This document shows positions 44,761 through 57,024 of a stretch of DNA of 64,000 bases, one piece after another; position 1 is the stretch's first letter, and the number at the start of each line of letters is the position of its first letter. The position numbers and the translations under genes are program-made. This DNA is from Cordilura impudica (Eukaryota; Arthropoda; Insecta; Diptera; Scathophagidae). The stretch is taken from NCBI GenBank assembly GCA_963682025.1, contig OY821518.1, forward strand, positions 150,094,254 to 150,158,253, given 5' to 3'. The notes under the pieces were generated by a model. It searched no databases, had not been told where the DNA came from, and was given only the letters and a program-made list of their open reading frames with translations.

Positions 44761-47092
44761 CCCTCTCGCCCCCTTGTTCAATACAGCGTACATATTTTCA
44801 AAAAAAATTTAAAATATGACCGATTGCAATTTTTAAATTTTTTTGCACTTTCAAATAAAAATGTGATCATGTTTTTTGTATTTGCCGCGATTTGTCAACT
44901 TTAAGATTTATATACGGGTTCAAAAGTGAAATTTGTTTTCCTCAAATAATTTTTTTCTAGTTGCCGAGAATTTAAAGATTAGTTTTATGTAAAAAAAAAA
45001 ATTGGACAAACGGTAAGGCCTGGGCATCCGTCTAAAGCAAAGTACACTTTAGTGTACATAAGTACAGTTATCATATATATATCCTTAAATACTTTCGGTA
45101 AGTTTTTGCTCTTACTTTTTTCAAGTAATCGTGGTTTTATTTTTTAAGTAAAAATGAATCGTCCAAAACCTGGATTTATGACAAACAAGAAAATTTTGGC
45201 TTGTTTGGAAGATTGTTCAGACATAGGTGATGGTGATGTTTCTGATGATGAAGCTGTTATGGTTAAGGATATTCAGAACAACCAGGATTATAGTGACGAG
45301 CAGCTCGATGATATTGATGCTGAGAAGGTTTATAATTTTGCTGCACTGCGTAACGATGATAAATATGTTCCAAACAAAGCTTTCTTCAGACAAAAAATAA
45401 CAGAAATTGTGGTCAAGGGCCAAGTGAGGAAAATTTAGTATCTACAACTAGTGTCAGAACTTCCCATGCTACTTCAGATGATTGTTTGATGGATGAAAAT
45501 GTAGCAACAGCGAAAAGAACTTCAGACAGACGGCCGAATCCGTTGAGTGCATATCATCATCTCCTCTTGAAGATTATGAGGCTTTTTATAACAAGGGTAT
45601 TAAATGGAGACATATCCGGAGCACCTTGACTGAACCCATTGATTACAACGAAGTTCCGAGCAGTAACGATGTCAAAAGCCCATATTCAGAATTCTTCAAA
45701 ACAACAGCAGAGTACACAAATTTATATGCAATGCGGTTTAACCCTTGCACTGCCCAGGAAATTGAAGTTCTTTTTGTATTACATGGATATATGGGCATAG
45801 TAAAACTTCCTCGCATAGATATGTTTTGGGAAAGAGATTTGAGTTTGCCACTCTTCAACGAGAATAAGACAAGACATCTTTTTTTTTCAACCCAAATAAC
45901 TCGGAAAAGCTGTATAAGGTAAAACCCATTTTGGATTGTGTTCGCAAGCGATTGCTAAAATTAACACTAGAAGAAACTCTGAGTATTGATGAGCAGCTGG
46001 TTCCATTTAAGAGTTAACTGTCAATAAAACACTACATCAAAAATAAGCCTTGCCCATGGGGAATAAATGTTTTCTACCCATGTATGTGGAAAAAGTGGTA
46101 TGCCATTTGATTTTATTGCCTACCAAGGGCCATCTACGGAAATTAGTAATGACGTTGTAAAGGCCATGGGATTTGGAGCAGCAGCTGTACTAAATCGTAT
46201 AAACGGAATCCCTAGAAATTCTATTGGTCACAAATAATACTTTGATAACTTTTTCATATCCTTAATTTCCTAAAAAAGAAGAATATACAAGCTGCCAGAA
46301 CCGCTCGGATAAACAGATTCAACTCACCACCATTACCAAGCGACAAGGATTTAAAGAAGATGGACGTGGCAGTGATATCGTCACAAAATGGTTCGATAAT
46401 AAGCCAAAGCATATGGCTTCGAATTTCCTCGGCAAAGCTGTTGACGAAGTTAAGCGTTACGACAAACCTACAAAATTGTTCCTTAATGTTCCAAGGTCAG
46501 AAGTAATCAGAAGATATGACGATGGAATGGGTGGTGTTGATCTTCTTGATCAACTTGTTGCCTATTACCGTATATTCCTTAAATCAAAAAGTGGACCCTT
46601 CGCATTATAATGCACTTCTTTGACATTGCTATAATAGCTTCTTGGCTGGAATATGGCAAAGATAAACAGCTTGATCTTATGCACTTCCATATGGATGTTT
46701 GCAGTGCTTTAATTTTGACTCGGAAACAACCCATAAAAAGAGCTAGACATATCCCATATTTTTGATGATGATGCCAGTGGACCTGGAAGTTGTAAAATGC
46801 GGTAAATGCGATGCAAATTTTTGTATTCAGCGTGGAAGTAATTGTTTCAGTTCTTTTCATACTTATACTTTCATTTTTATATACAAAAAATACATACACA
46901 TGCCTACCTCTAAAAATAATAATAAGTATTATCTAGAAGTTAAAACATGTGTAAATATGTCAAATATATTCAATATACCTACAGCCTTTGATTACCAATG
47001 TTCACTATATGCTATATTGAAGCTTCTTGGTAAGAATCAAGAATCTAAAAAATTATTTTTTGGCAAAAAAAAAAAAGTGGGTAGGGAAAGGG
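44761..47092 (+). mobile_element. piggyBac element with TTAA-type target site
   Basis: Left end CCCTCTCGCCCCCTTG at 44761 preceded by CTAA; right end, inverted, CCCTTTCCCTACCCAC at 47092 followed by TTAA (47093-47096). CCC-starting TIRs at TTAA are diagnostic of piggyBac. One base of the left target copy has mutated. The interior carries a broken transposase in the plus orientation. 44440-44756 outside it holds nothing recognised. Confidence 0.85.
45154..46760 (+). pseudogene. piggyBac (PGBD-like) transposase, broken
   Basis: Begins MNRPKPGFMTNKKILACLED with an acidic N-terminal region typical of PGBD proteins (45154-45438). 45626-45922 includes YTNLYAMRFNPCTAQEIEVL and the LHGYMGIVKLPRIDMFW block. 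After a shift at about 45915: LSIDEQLVPFKS, then YIKNKPCPWGIN, FDFIAYQGPSTEIS, and FDNFFISLI near 46250. 46413-46610 gives MASNFLGKAVDEVKRYDK and GMGGVDLLDQLVAYYRIF, the latter surrounding the last catalytic Asp. At least five frame disruptions. The cysteine-rich C-terminal finger is not intact, though a CGKCDANFC-like pair occurs at 46798-46822. Confidence 0.85.
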
Positions 47093-47294
47093 TTAAGAGT
47101 TTTGGGCCAGGGAATAATCTTAAATATATTTACGCTGATCCCTGACTCATTGACTGACTGACTGATTCTGTAACGCTGAAATAATACACACACATAGCGC
47201 TCCATACCAAGCTATGCGAAATACACAAACAAAATTTAATCTTTCTCATTTTATACAAACCCACACACAATTTTCTCTCTTCTTTGTTACCGAC

Positions 47295-47817
47295 CAGTGC
47301 TGCTAATAAAATCTTCTGAAAATCGACAATTTTGGAAACTAAATCGCCAAAATCGTCATTTTTAAAACAAGAAATTATCAAGAAAATTTTACAGCTTATA
47401 GAACTCGAAAATATAAAATTTATTTATATCATTCATATTACGAATATTATTACAGCATTGGTTATTTCTATATATAAAAATGTATTAGTGATGAAATTTC
47501 AACGAAAAAAAATTTAACACAGCAATCAACTAATTAAAATTTAAATCTTAAATGGAGATGCTATTCAAGGTATTTCCGTTTTGAAATGACTTGACCCAGA
47601 ATTAAATCTATACATATTTTGTAATTTACATTTACATTAAAAAAAAAACTGTCAATTTTCGATAAACAACCCAATAATTGTTAACCCTTGAAATCGTAAT
47701 TTTTATACTACTGAAAATTTGAAATCTTCAATCATCATTTTAACAAATTTATCAAATCATTTTAACAAATTGAAAAATCGTCGAAATTACAATAAGTTGC
47801 CAAAATTGGCAGCACTG
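47295..47817. mobile_element. hAT-like MITE
   Basis: Ends CAGTGCTGCTAAT at 47295 and, inverted, CAGTGCTGCCAAT at 47817, with an imperfect 8-bp duplication TTACCGAC / CTATCGAC. Subterminal AAATCG / CGATTT motifs occur at both ends. Non-coding. Confidence 0.7.
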
Positions 47818-47825
47818 CTATCGAC

Positions 47826-48639
47826 ATATGCAGATTTCGTGTTACATATGGAATAATTTGAACGCAAAAAATGCATAAAAAAACTAATATCTATTCAAAT
47901 TCTTCTTTAAATTCCCTTTGTTGGTCAATAAAAAAATTCTGCAAAAAAGTAATGAATGAAATTTTAAACATTTTTATTTTTCTCATTTAACGTCGTCCGT
48001 TATGCATACATACTTCTTTTATCAAACTAAACTTTTCCATTTACCTGTTTTGTTTTTCATCTCACAATTGCTTTGTATTGTTATGAGTGCTTACGCTCAG
48101 GTTCTCTGATGGTCAGCACTTACCAATGAGTATGCTTTTTTTAATAAATATTTCAGAAAAAAGAGATCTTCAATGTGGATTTTGTTGTTGTTCAACATAT
48201 GGTTTCGTTTAAAGCTCTGTATTGAAAAGCACTTGAAAAAATAGTGCAATATTAGGTTTAAAATTTAAATTATTTATTCTAATTTTGCATAATTATATTA
48301 CATTGTAACTTCAGAAGAGAGGTGGGAAAATTATTTTTTTCACTCATATTAATTTTTGCATAATTTGCTTTCAAAAAATTTAGACAAACATAAATTACGT
48401 ACATAGATAGGTATATTTAAGATTCTAATTTGAATAATTTATTGAAATTATCATGGAAGAATTAAAGGCGATTTGGAATAATAAGTTTTTTTTAAGTAAA
48501 CTAATACGCCCTTACCTTTTATTTTTTTGATTTATAGATAACTGCAAAAAATTTAGTTCTCTTTTTTCAGTTTACATGTATGATGAAATAATAAATATTT
48601 TTTTCTCTTTTGTCTAGGTGTATTGGTGTTTGCACTTCC
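47826..48639. other. Gene-free stretch
   Basis: AT-rich DNA with no recognised element, repeat or coding sequence. Confidence 0.6.
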
Positions 48640-48643
48640 TTAA

Positions 48644-49317
48644 GGGGTGGTAGATTATAAAACCTTTTTCTGAATGCACAACATGTCGAGCGTGTTGTTT
48701 CAAAATTTTAAGTAAATCAGAGCAAAACTTAAGAAGATACAGCGTTTCCAGCGACCGGCCTCATACGGTATATAGTGTATAAATCAGTTTTTAAAAAACT
48801 TTAAACCGATTTTCTCGCAAATAAATGTTCGATGTCCGTGAACATCATAACTCAAAATCTACTTGACCGATTCTTTTGAAATTTTGGACACTATATCTAC
48901 ACATAAATCATCAGGTAACCACGAAAAAATTTTTTTAATTCTATTTTCTTCCTCATTTTTTAACAACAAATTCCCGAAATTGTATAGCAAAAACGTTTTT
49001 CACTTCAAAATTGCAGCAAAAAAAAAAATTGTAAAAACTCTGCGTCACTACCTCAGGAAACATGTCGCCTTTGAAACGCATTTCGATTTTTAAATTTCAC
49101 ATCATCCGGTAACGAGTTATGATGTTCACCGCAAAACAACAACGCCTCCGGAGACTCCCTGTCACGGACTTATTTATTAAAATTTTGAATTGAAAATTTT
49201 TTCAAAGATTCTTCAAATGTTATACTATAACGTATATATAATAATCCAACATTATTCATGTCTTCAAAAAAAATTATGAAAATACGACTTTTTAACTTTT
49301 AAAACCTTACCCCCCCC
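48644..49317. mobile_element. Possible TTAA-target TIR element
   Basis: Left flank TTAA (48640-48643) then GGGGTGGTAGATTATAAAAC; right end ACCTTACCCCCCCCC followed by CTAA (49318-49321). The inverted ends share a G-run and a TAAAACCTT/AAGGTTTTA block. The interior has a phrase repeated loosely on both sides (CATCATAACTC near 48845, GAGTTATGATGTTCACCG near 49115, inverted). TTAA duplication plus G-rich TIR suggests a Kolobok- or piggyBac-like MITE; family unresolved. Confidence 0.45.
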
Positions 49318-49381
49318 CTAAGAAACTTTTAGGAACCTTGCTCTAAAGCGTTTTTTTCTATGCTATTCTATTTTTTTTTTA

Positions 49382-50027
49382 CAGCAAAATGGAGTTCGGT
49401 TATAACGAAATCGGCGAGACCGGCCAAATTAGTTAGACTAAGTTCGTTATAACCGTAGTATTTTTTTGTTTTGTCCGAAAGGTTTAAAAACTTTTTTTAG
49501 TTAAATAAGTTTATTTATTTTGATGCATTTTAAAAAGTCATAAATCATAAATTAAATTATTAAAAAGATACATATTAATAGTTTGCCTTAATAAGACTAC
49601 AATTACCGAGTTTCTATCAAAATAAAATATTTTTTTAAAATCATATAATATTAAAAACTCCTTATGTATAGAAGCAGAAAGCACAAAGCAAAGGTTGACT
49701 ACTGCCAAACTTTTATGAAAATATACACAAAAGGAACTTTTACAAAACTTCATTTGAAAATCGAAGTTTTTGTTTTGTATTAAAATTAAATTAAAATAAA
49801 ATTAAATTAAATTAAAATTATTTTTTTTAAATATATATAATATAGGAAAATTCTGAAATGGGGAAAAAAAATTGTTTGTTAAAGTCAAAAGTTTGATATA
49901 ACCACTGTTCGCTATAAGACAAACAATTTGTATGAAAAATGTGATTAAAACTCTTGGGACCGAAGAAATTCTTCGCTATAAACAAAAATTTATTGCAACC
50001 AGGGTTCGTTATAAGTGAACTCCATTG
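49382..50027. mobile_element. pogo/Tc1-like MITE
   Basis: Ends CAGCAAAATGGAGTTCGGTT (49382) and, inverted, CAATGGAGTTCACTTATAAC (50027), both continuing ATAACGAA; flanked by TA at 49380-49381 and 50028-50029. Internal ATATAACCACTGTTCGCTAT and CTTCGCTATAA motifs echo the termini. Non-coding; a 71-codon minus frame is not supported. Confidence 0.65.
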
Positions 50028-50069
50028 TATTAAATTTTAATAATTTTGGGAATCTCCAATCCCATCGCT

Positions 50070-50257
50070 TTACCCGGCCTTCCCACGTTCAAGTCAAATT
50101 GATCACACATACAATAGTCAAAAAATTGTTAAGCAATTGTCCCATTGAAAAATTGAAAGAAAGAATTGAAACGTATGATTGTTTAGTAAAAAAGAGTAAA
50201 AAAGTATGAGTGCATTACAACCTGAAAGCCAAAAATTTAACGTGTGAAGGCCGGGTA
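50070..50257. mobile_element. Short TIR element (188 bp)
   Basis: TTACCCGGCCTTCCCACGTT at 50070 pairs with inverted TTACCCGGCCTTCACACGTT at 50257. It contains a 64-codon frame with no recognised homology. The right flank (AATATATTTACGCT...CTGACTGACTGA...TTCTGTAACGCTGA, about 50258-50331) is repeated at 47113-47180. Confidence 0.6.
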
Positions 50258-50343
50258 ATATCTAAAATATATTTACGCTTATCCATGACTCACTGACTGA
50301 CTGAGGGACTGACTGATTCTGTAACGCTGACCAAAACGATACG

Positions 50344-50691
50344 GTTCTAATTCCTAGGATTGATCTCGACCCAACCGACACCACATTACCTTTCATATTA
50401 AAACGCCGCCAGTTTCCAGTAATTCCTGCATACGCAATTACCATAAACAAGGCTCAAGGCCAGTCATTTGATTACGTTGGCATTAATTTGGAGACCGCGG
50501 TATTTTCACACGGCCAACTGTATGTGGCTTTGTCACATTCAAAAGTTGCAAGCCAAGTTAAGATACGTATTCAATCGAACCCACAGCAAGGAAAACTATT
50601 AAATGACCAACGATTTTTCACACGAAATATAGTTTTTCAAGAGATTCTAAATTGTAAAACTTTTTTGCCAAATATTTCTTATCTGTTTTGA
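50344..50691 (+). pseudogene. Helitron PIF1-type helicase, C-terminal fragment
   Basis: An open frame from at least 50344 reads VLIPRIDLDPTDTTLPFILK, then RRQFPVIPAYAITINKAQGQ, SFDYVGINLETAVFSHGQLY and VALSHSKVASQVKIRI, ending at TGA 50689-50691. These are the last helicase motifs of Helitron Rep-Hel proteins (the TINKAQGQ motif and the GQLYVALSR-type motif VI). The expected Arg after VALS is His here. The first visible ATG in frame is at 50488, but homology clearly starts upstream, so this is a 5'-truncated coding fragment. The Rep domain and early helicase motifs are absent. Confidence 0.85.
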
Positions 50692-50851
50692 TACTTATGT
50701 ATACAATTTCTACAAACACAATCTTTTTTCATATGTACATATGTAACAATATAATTTTCAATTTACTACTATATTAAAAGAAATTTAATTTATTATAAAT
50801 TTTTCGTTTATTTAAATTTAAACTGCTTATTTTATTCATAATTTTTAAACG

Positions 50852-50879
50852 GGCGCCTAGGCGCCACACAATCAACTAG
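50852..50879 (+). other. Helitron 3' terminus: palindrome plus CTAG
   Basis: A perfect 14-bp palindrome GGCGCCTAGGCGCC (50852-50865) in otherwise AT-rich DNA, followed 10 bp later by CTAG (50876-50879) and a host T. This is the canonical Helitron 3' end (hairpin then CTRR, insertion before T). It lies 160 bp after the helicase stop in matching orientation. The Helitron 5' end (TC) was not located. Confidence 0.85.
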
Positions 50880-51079
50880 TTGTTAATATTTAACTTTCCA
50901 ATTCCACACAATTAAATTTTTATAATAGTTTGCAAGTACATATATCAAAGAAACCATAGGTGGTTGTTATGTAATTCGATTCGAAAGACAAAACCACTCA
51001 GTTTCCGTTTCGAAAGTAAAATGGTATCATCTAATTGATTCGAATGTGTCACAGAGTTGTATTTATGTATAAAAGGGTA

Positions 51080-51848
51080 ATGCAGGCCATAGACGTTATG
51101 ACGGTTGGTACAACTTGGTTAGTAATCAAGTTGGGTGTTTTGCACACAAACGATACAACCTCATTGTACAACTTTATTTTGAAAAAAAAGTCATGTTGAG
51201 TTAACATGGTATCGCACATGTGCGCCTGAATCACGTTTGCCGACGGCAAATAAAACTCACGCACAATGTTTTTTTTTACTTGTGTTTTTATTTTTAAAAA
51301 TTATAAATTATATTTTAAAATTAATTTTCTTAAAATATCCTTTAAAAAGTTATGTCTTTTTTAAAAGTTTTTGTTTTATGTTTAAGAATTAAATTTAAAA
51401 ATCTACATTAGAACACAAAGATATTTATAAATAATTAATTGAATCGATATTTTTGTTCGAAGTAAATATCAGAGATGATAGTTAAATCATTAAAGATTAA
51501 TAAAAATATTAAATATTACAAGACATAAACACATAAATAATAAAATCATTTAGAGCCGCTATTACTTATATGAAAAATACAAGTCTAAATAGTTGATTTA
51601 AATTTTTTTTAATGATACCGGCAATCAATGATATGACGACCACTACGTACATAAACACAAAATAGAATGAAGTTGCATGAAATGCCCACAAGCTTTGCGA
51701 TCGAGTTGAACAACTTGCCAGAAAATCAAAAATTTTTGATTTTTCGTGCCACCAAGACACAACTTAATACAACGACCCCACAAACGTTGCAATCTCGTGC
51801 CCAACCTAATCAAGTTGTACCAACCGTCGCAACGTCCATGGCCTGCAT
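51080..51848. mobile_element. MITE with about 50-bp TIRs
   Basis: Left end ATGCAGGCCATAGACGTTAT and inverted right end ATGCAGGCCATGGACGTTGC; both continue GACGGTTGGTACAACTTG. Inside each end are further related ACACAAACGATACAACC / GGGGTCGTTGTATT blocks. No clear target duplication. Small open frames over the two ends are translations of the TIR. Confidence 0.8.
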
Positions 51849-52043
51849 AAGAACAAGTGACGCCAAATTTTTTATCGGTTAAAAATTTAGCAGCACTTTG
51901 ATTTTAACGTCAATGTTGTCAGCACTTGTTGTTAAACGTCAAACTTAAAAACTAAAAATATAAAGAATAATGAAAAACGTTCATTTGAAAAGTTTATTTA
52001 AAAGTTTATTATTTATTTTTTAATTATTTCTTCAAACAACTCT

Positions 52044-52735
52044 TCAGGTTCTATCGATTTCAGACATAACTCTTATAGAATTTTCATGATGTGCTATTTC
52101 ATTATCGACTTGTTTTTGCAGAACACTGCCTTTATTTCGAGTGGTTTCTCTTTGACTTCGTCCATGTGGAGTATTATTTAAACTTTGCTCTGGAAGACTG
52201 AAACATGTTTCTTCACCAGCGATGTTGAAATATACCTCCATAGTGTCGTCATCCTCTTGATGTTGAACCGATCTGTTATTTACGAAATTTTGACTTGACG
52301 TTGTACCAGTTTTTTTATTTGAATTAGCGCCAAAACAAGAAGTTCCATCCGTGCCGCCCACAGCCTTATCTATAGCCAGCAATGTGACAACTTTTTCCTC
52401 AAGTTGTGTTAGGGAGCAAAATATACTTGGTCCACCTCCGGTACCTGAAATACATTTTCTGTTTTCCCGGTATTTTACCTTAATGTGGTTTTTATAAGTC
52501 TGCCCATATCTAGAAACATATTTGCATTTGAATATATTACTTATTGAAAATTGATTACTTTAAAACGTACTTTTTTCCATTTAGCGTAATCATGAGTTGG
52601 GATACCAGCGGCATCTAAATCCAGAGACAACTTCGTCCACAAGTCTCTTCACTAACTTTTAGCATTTGGTGGCCTTTTGCTAAATCGGGATGTTTTATCA
52701 TAAAATCTACCATTATTTCAAAGGTATTTGTTTTG
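52044..52735 (-). pseudogene. Myb/SANT-like DNA-binding protein with a 61-bp intron, frameshifted
   Basis: Exon 1 (about 52735-52571, minus): FEIMVDFMIKHPDLAKG then, after a small shift, WTKLSLDLDAAGIPTHDYAK, the Trp-rich trihelix of Myb/SANT-like proteins. Intron 52570-52510 (GTACGT...TTTCTAG). Exon 2: IWAD, a one-base insertion, then YKNHIKVKYRENRKCISGTG, GGPSIF and LTQLEEKVVTLLAIDKAVGG, ending in the open 112-codon frame 52044-52382 with an acidic stretch and terminal residues VMSEIDRT. The GTGGGP-LTxLEE block is typical of the zeste-like/Myb-SANT family often encoded beside PIF/Harbinger transposases. It probably helped the element's transposase bind DNA or enter the nucleus (family knowledge). 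Two frameshifts make it non-functional. Confidence 0.7.
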
Positions 52736-53085
52736 TATTCATTTTTTTATGTGATCCATTTTTTAAAGAATATTTTTCGATTTTCAAATTAGTGATTTAA
52801 GACTTTTTCATATATTTATTTATAATAATACTTACATTTGAAGCCTTCTTTATTTCTTCAACAACAAAATATCTTTCGAATAAGATACGAACGATAAAAA
52901 AGTATTTGAAGTATTAATTGCATTTACGAAAGGGTAATATTTGTTTTTTGTAAGGGGAAAAAAGTAGCCGGTTCGAAAATTATTTCCGTACGTTCGTAAA
53001 TTAATTTTCGAAAATCGTACTACAAAATACAATTTGTACGAATTCGTAAGTTTTTTCTTTCGAATCGAATTACATAACAACGCCC

Positions 53086-56000
53086 ATTTTCTTCTATAGT
53101 ACGATGTTCTAATGATGAATTACCAGCTATTGTTAATTTAAATAGATTTTGAAACCGATTTAAGTTTTTCCCCAATTTGGTTAAACAATATAATCGTCCT
53201 AATTTTAGAACTTAACAGGGAAATATCACATCTTTACCCTCCTTCAACAGCCCAAAGTCATAAGAATTTTCATCTGACGATATTGTGACGCATATTATTA
53301 TTTGTAAAAGTTTTAATTTCATTGATATTTTCATAATATTTGAAGAGCTGTAGGTATATTTATACTAATCAATTACCAAACCCTCCAATTATAATAGGTA
53401 TTACTATAAAAAAAATTATAATAGATGCATGAGCTGTTACAATTACGTTACATCTTTCGTCTTCAATTTCAGCATACTTTTTTTTTGATATTTTTTATAT
53501 TTTCAATTTTAATACTTTCTCCCAATTTAATAGATTTTCTCATTGACGTTACACAACATAGTTTTTCCAATTGTGGACAAAAGGTGGACAATATGGGGCA
53601 TATATAAAAATTTTTTGGAGGTCGAGTAGAATCGACCGGTATAGTCAAATATTCGAAATCTTTGCAAGGATTTTGAAAAATAAGTAAAAAAAAAAATTTC
53701 ATATAGAAACAATCTATCAACTATAACATAATTATTACAATGTTCAATAAATTCACTGATGAAGGCCGAAATGGCAGAAACAGGTCTGATTAAGAATACA
53801 GAGTAGTTATGAATTTTCGAAATATATGCTATCCTTTTCTGTACCACGCACCATTAAAATAAATTTTAAATTTAGCAACTATTTTTCCCCGGTACGGGGT
53901 ATGAATCAAAAATTTCTGGAGGTCGAGCAGAATCAATTGGTATATGTCATATATATAGGAAATCATCGGAGGAGTGGAGAAATTTGATTTGTAAAATGTC
54001 ATAATGAATTTACATATAATGTGATTTATTATTGTATCAAAATATTGAAGTACGTAGGCATGTCTTTGTTATTTGATTGATTATATTTTGGTTTTTGTGT
54101 AAGTTCTTAAATTCTACTTGAAAAATATTAACATATTTGGATAAAAATCTTTGGATAACTTCGCAGACGTTTATTTAAATTATTAGAACTAAACATACCC
54201 GCTTTAATAAAAACTGAACAACTAATGTTTTATAAGCAAAATAAAAATATTACATTAAATGTTAAAAAAATTTTTACTTACCATAAAATGGAATTATTAG
54301 TAAAAAAATTTGCTTGCTCACAATGCTATTAAAACTTTTTAAAGGGTTTTTTTTTTCTATTTAAACAAATTTTTTTAACTTTTCGAAGAATAAAAAAAAG
54401 AAGTCTTATTTATTTATACATAAATAATACAGAAATAAATATTCATTTATTTTTTTACTTTGAATCTATAAGGAACTGAACGCTAATAATGAATATTTGT
54501 TGTTTAACTATACACAGACAATTCCTCTTAAACGAAAAAAAAACGTTTAATGATAATTTAAATATTAAAAACCGGTTTTACATTTCACTTCTTTTTTGTT
54601 TTTTTTTTCGTTCTCTTCTCGTCTAAATAAATGTACATATATTTTTTAAAAATATTTATCCACTGATCGACGTTAGTTGATCACGCAAACAAATCATTTT
54701 ATACGAAAAAATAAGAAGAATAACAACAAATTTTTTTTAGAGAGCGAGACGGTGACGTTTTTTGGGAAATCCCGGATTTTATGCGCTTCTACTGAACGAA
54801 CGTTATCATTAATATATATGTATTTGTAAAGTTTTGTATTCGATGCGATCATCAACATCATCGTTTAGACGTCAACGTTTACGATTGTATGTTGCATGGT
54901 TGCCAATATATTGCAGTAAATATTGAAGTACTCTGTTGGCTACCTACATCGATGTTTGCTAAAAAATTAATTTTTAAAATGGATTTCACATTAAATCTAT
55001 AAATTTTTCAGAAAAATGTTATAATACGAAATGTCAATAAAAATTATTTTCAATGCATAGCTATTTCCAATTCACAAATAAAAAAAATGCATAATCATCA
55101 GATCTCCAAACTGATAATTTAATCCCCATATTCAAAAGTAAATCCATTGACTGGCAACTCTCGTATATTGAGAAATATAAATGAGACAGAGCAAAAATAG
55201 TTCAGTTTTATTTATTCCAGTGTTACCGCTTCCCGCGCTTTTATTAAACAAACGGGTTAATTTTAGTTATCATATATTTTTTAACTTTAAATTTGCAAGT
55301 TTATATATTTGTAATATATTGGATTAACCTAATATTGTTGATTTAAATACATTTAAAAAATATACCATCCCACCCTTAAGATTGTCCTAATAAAAACGCA
55401 CACCGGCGTTGCAAGATTATATGTGAATCTTGATAAAATTTAGTACGTGTGTTTCTTATATCCACAAATCGGCAGTCCAAAAATAAACAAGGAGTTTTTC
55501 TAATACATATAGTTACAAATTTTAAATATTTTACCAAAAATAAACAAGGAGTTTTTCTAATACATATAGTTACAAATTTTAAATATTTTACCCAAAATTG
55601 GTTTGAATATGTTTCGAACTCTTTTGACCTCATTAAACGTGGTATTTATATATTTCATTTTTATTTCTTAACCATACTCTTTTCCGAAACTCATGCCATA
55701 GGATATCGTATAGCCGGCCTAGACTAACTGGTTTAACAAAAAAAAAAAAATCGTTCTACTTTTTAATTTTGTGTTATATTACAAAAAAAAAAAAATCAGT
55801 TTTTTTATTCAATTGCTGGCAGCCCAATTTTATATGGATGATGGATCATTTTGTTGAGAAAATAAGTTGTGTTAATATATGGATTAATCACTTTTTTATT
55901 GAGTTTACTTTTTATTTGTATTGAATTCTTTTATTTTGATTGAGGGAAATGTATACATTCAAATATAAAATTTTCCTTTCTCACTTTTTAAATTTTTTTA

Positions 56001-57020
56001 AAACTTTAGCGAATTTGTGCATACAACTTTACGTAAATTAAATTATAAGCCATTACATTCGTCGCAATAAATGACATTTTAATCGCGTATATATTCCCTG
56101 ACATTTCAAAATAATGAATAACAAAAAGACGCATAAACCGACATTTCAACACTTACAATAAATAACACAACATACTAATGAAAGATTTAATAATAATTCA
56201 ATATTCATACACAATTGGTAAAACACAAAGACATGTTACTACGCACAATAAACCCGTTTAAAGTCCGCTTTTCACCACGATTTATATACCACGAAAGCTA
56301 AATACTGACTAACAAACGAGAGAAAAGAGTACAAATAAGCAACACTTGCTCATAGGTATTAATTAGTTAAAATATTTATCAACGATGTTTATACGATCAT
56401 TTCGCTCTTAGCCGTTAAATAGTGTTGCCATCGGCGAAACATAAAATTACGCAGTTATAGCTAAAAAATTATCCAAAATCACTTGAAAACCACAAAAAGT
56501 AAATACACAGACACCATGGTAGAATATTTTTGTTCCTCTATTAATCTGGCATATATAAAATTTTTGTAATATCTATACAAATAGCTAGCAACCTATAATT
56601 TGCACATTAAAAAAAAAGAACCCTTTGATTGGAGAGGAAGTAATCAGGAACTACGTTTGAATTGTCTGAAACCGACTGTATAGTATGCCAAAAAGTGTAA
56701 ATAACTAGTTCTTAACTACGGCTGGGACTGTGTTTTTTTTTTTCATATTTATATCGTCAATCTATGGAGAATTTCGTTATACTAAATTTTGTCATTTGTA
56801 ACATTTAAGAGAAATTTATGGAAATAAATTGTAATCAGTACAAGTCACACTTTTTCTGTAAAATTGTTTTGACGGTGCCATTAAAATCTCAAGAAATTTC
56901 ATAAGCATAAGGTGTCAACATCAAAGCCAGCACAACTTGTCGAGCACTACCTGATAACATTAAAAAGCGACGGCAAGACTTTCAGAAAAATCAAAATAAA
57001 GCAAATTTATTCAGAAATAA
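53086..57020. other. Long gene-free stretch
   Basis: No coding sequence recognised over nearly 4 kb. Visible items: repeat E copy at 53715-53852 (AGGCCGAAATGGCAGAAACA); two related phrases TGGAGGTCGAG(T/C)AGAATC at 53617 and 53918; a perfect 57-bp tandem duplication at 55477-55590 (unit starting CCAAAAATAAACAAGGAGTT); a family-B-like terminal remnant at 55690-55735 (GATATCGTATAGCCGGCCTA). A 92-codon open frame over the 57-bp duplication stays open because 57 is a multiple of three, and is not supported as a gene. Confidence 0.6.
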
Positions 57021-57024
57021 TATG

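Larger units (their letters stand above)
50959..53085 (-). mobile_element. PIF/Harbinger-like element carrying a Myb/SANT-like gene
   Basis: 35-bp terminal inverted repeats with only a few mismatches: GGTGGTTGTTATGTAATTCG at 50959 and, inverted, GGGCGTTGTTATGTAATTCG at 53085, both continuing ATTCGAAAGA. Shorter TTTCGAA/TTCGAATC motifs recur inside both ends. Flanking triplets ATA and ATT are not an exact 3-bp duplication. The only gene recognised is a broken Myb/SANT-like protein; no DDE transposase is present. A separate MITE is nested at 51080-51848. Confidence 0.7.

Noticed and set aside
46762..47145. 127-codon frame as a separate gene
   Set aside because: It overlaps the 3' part of the piggyBac remnant (CGKCDANFC is a trace of its cysteine-rich tail) and runs out through the element end.
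55449..55727. 92-codon frame spanning the 57-bp duplication, with an antisense frame
   Set aside because: It stays open because the duplicated unit is a multiple of three; no homology recognised and the end lies in a transposon remnant.
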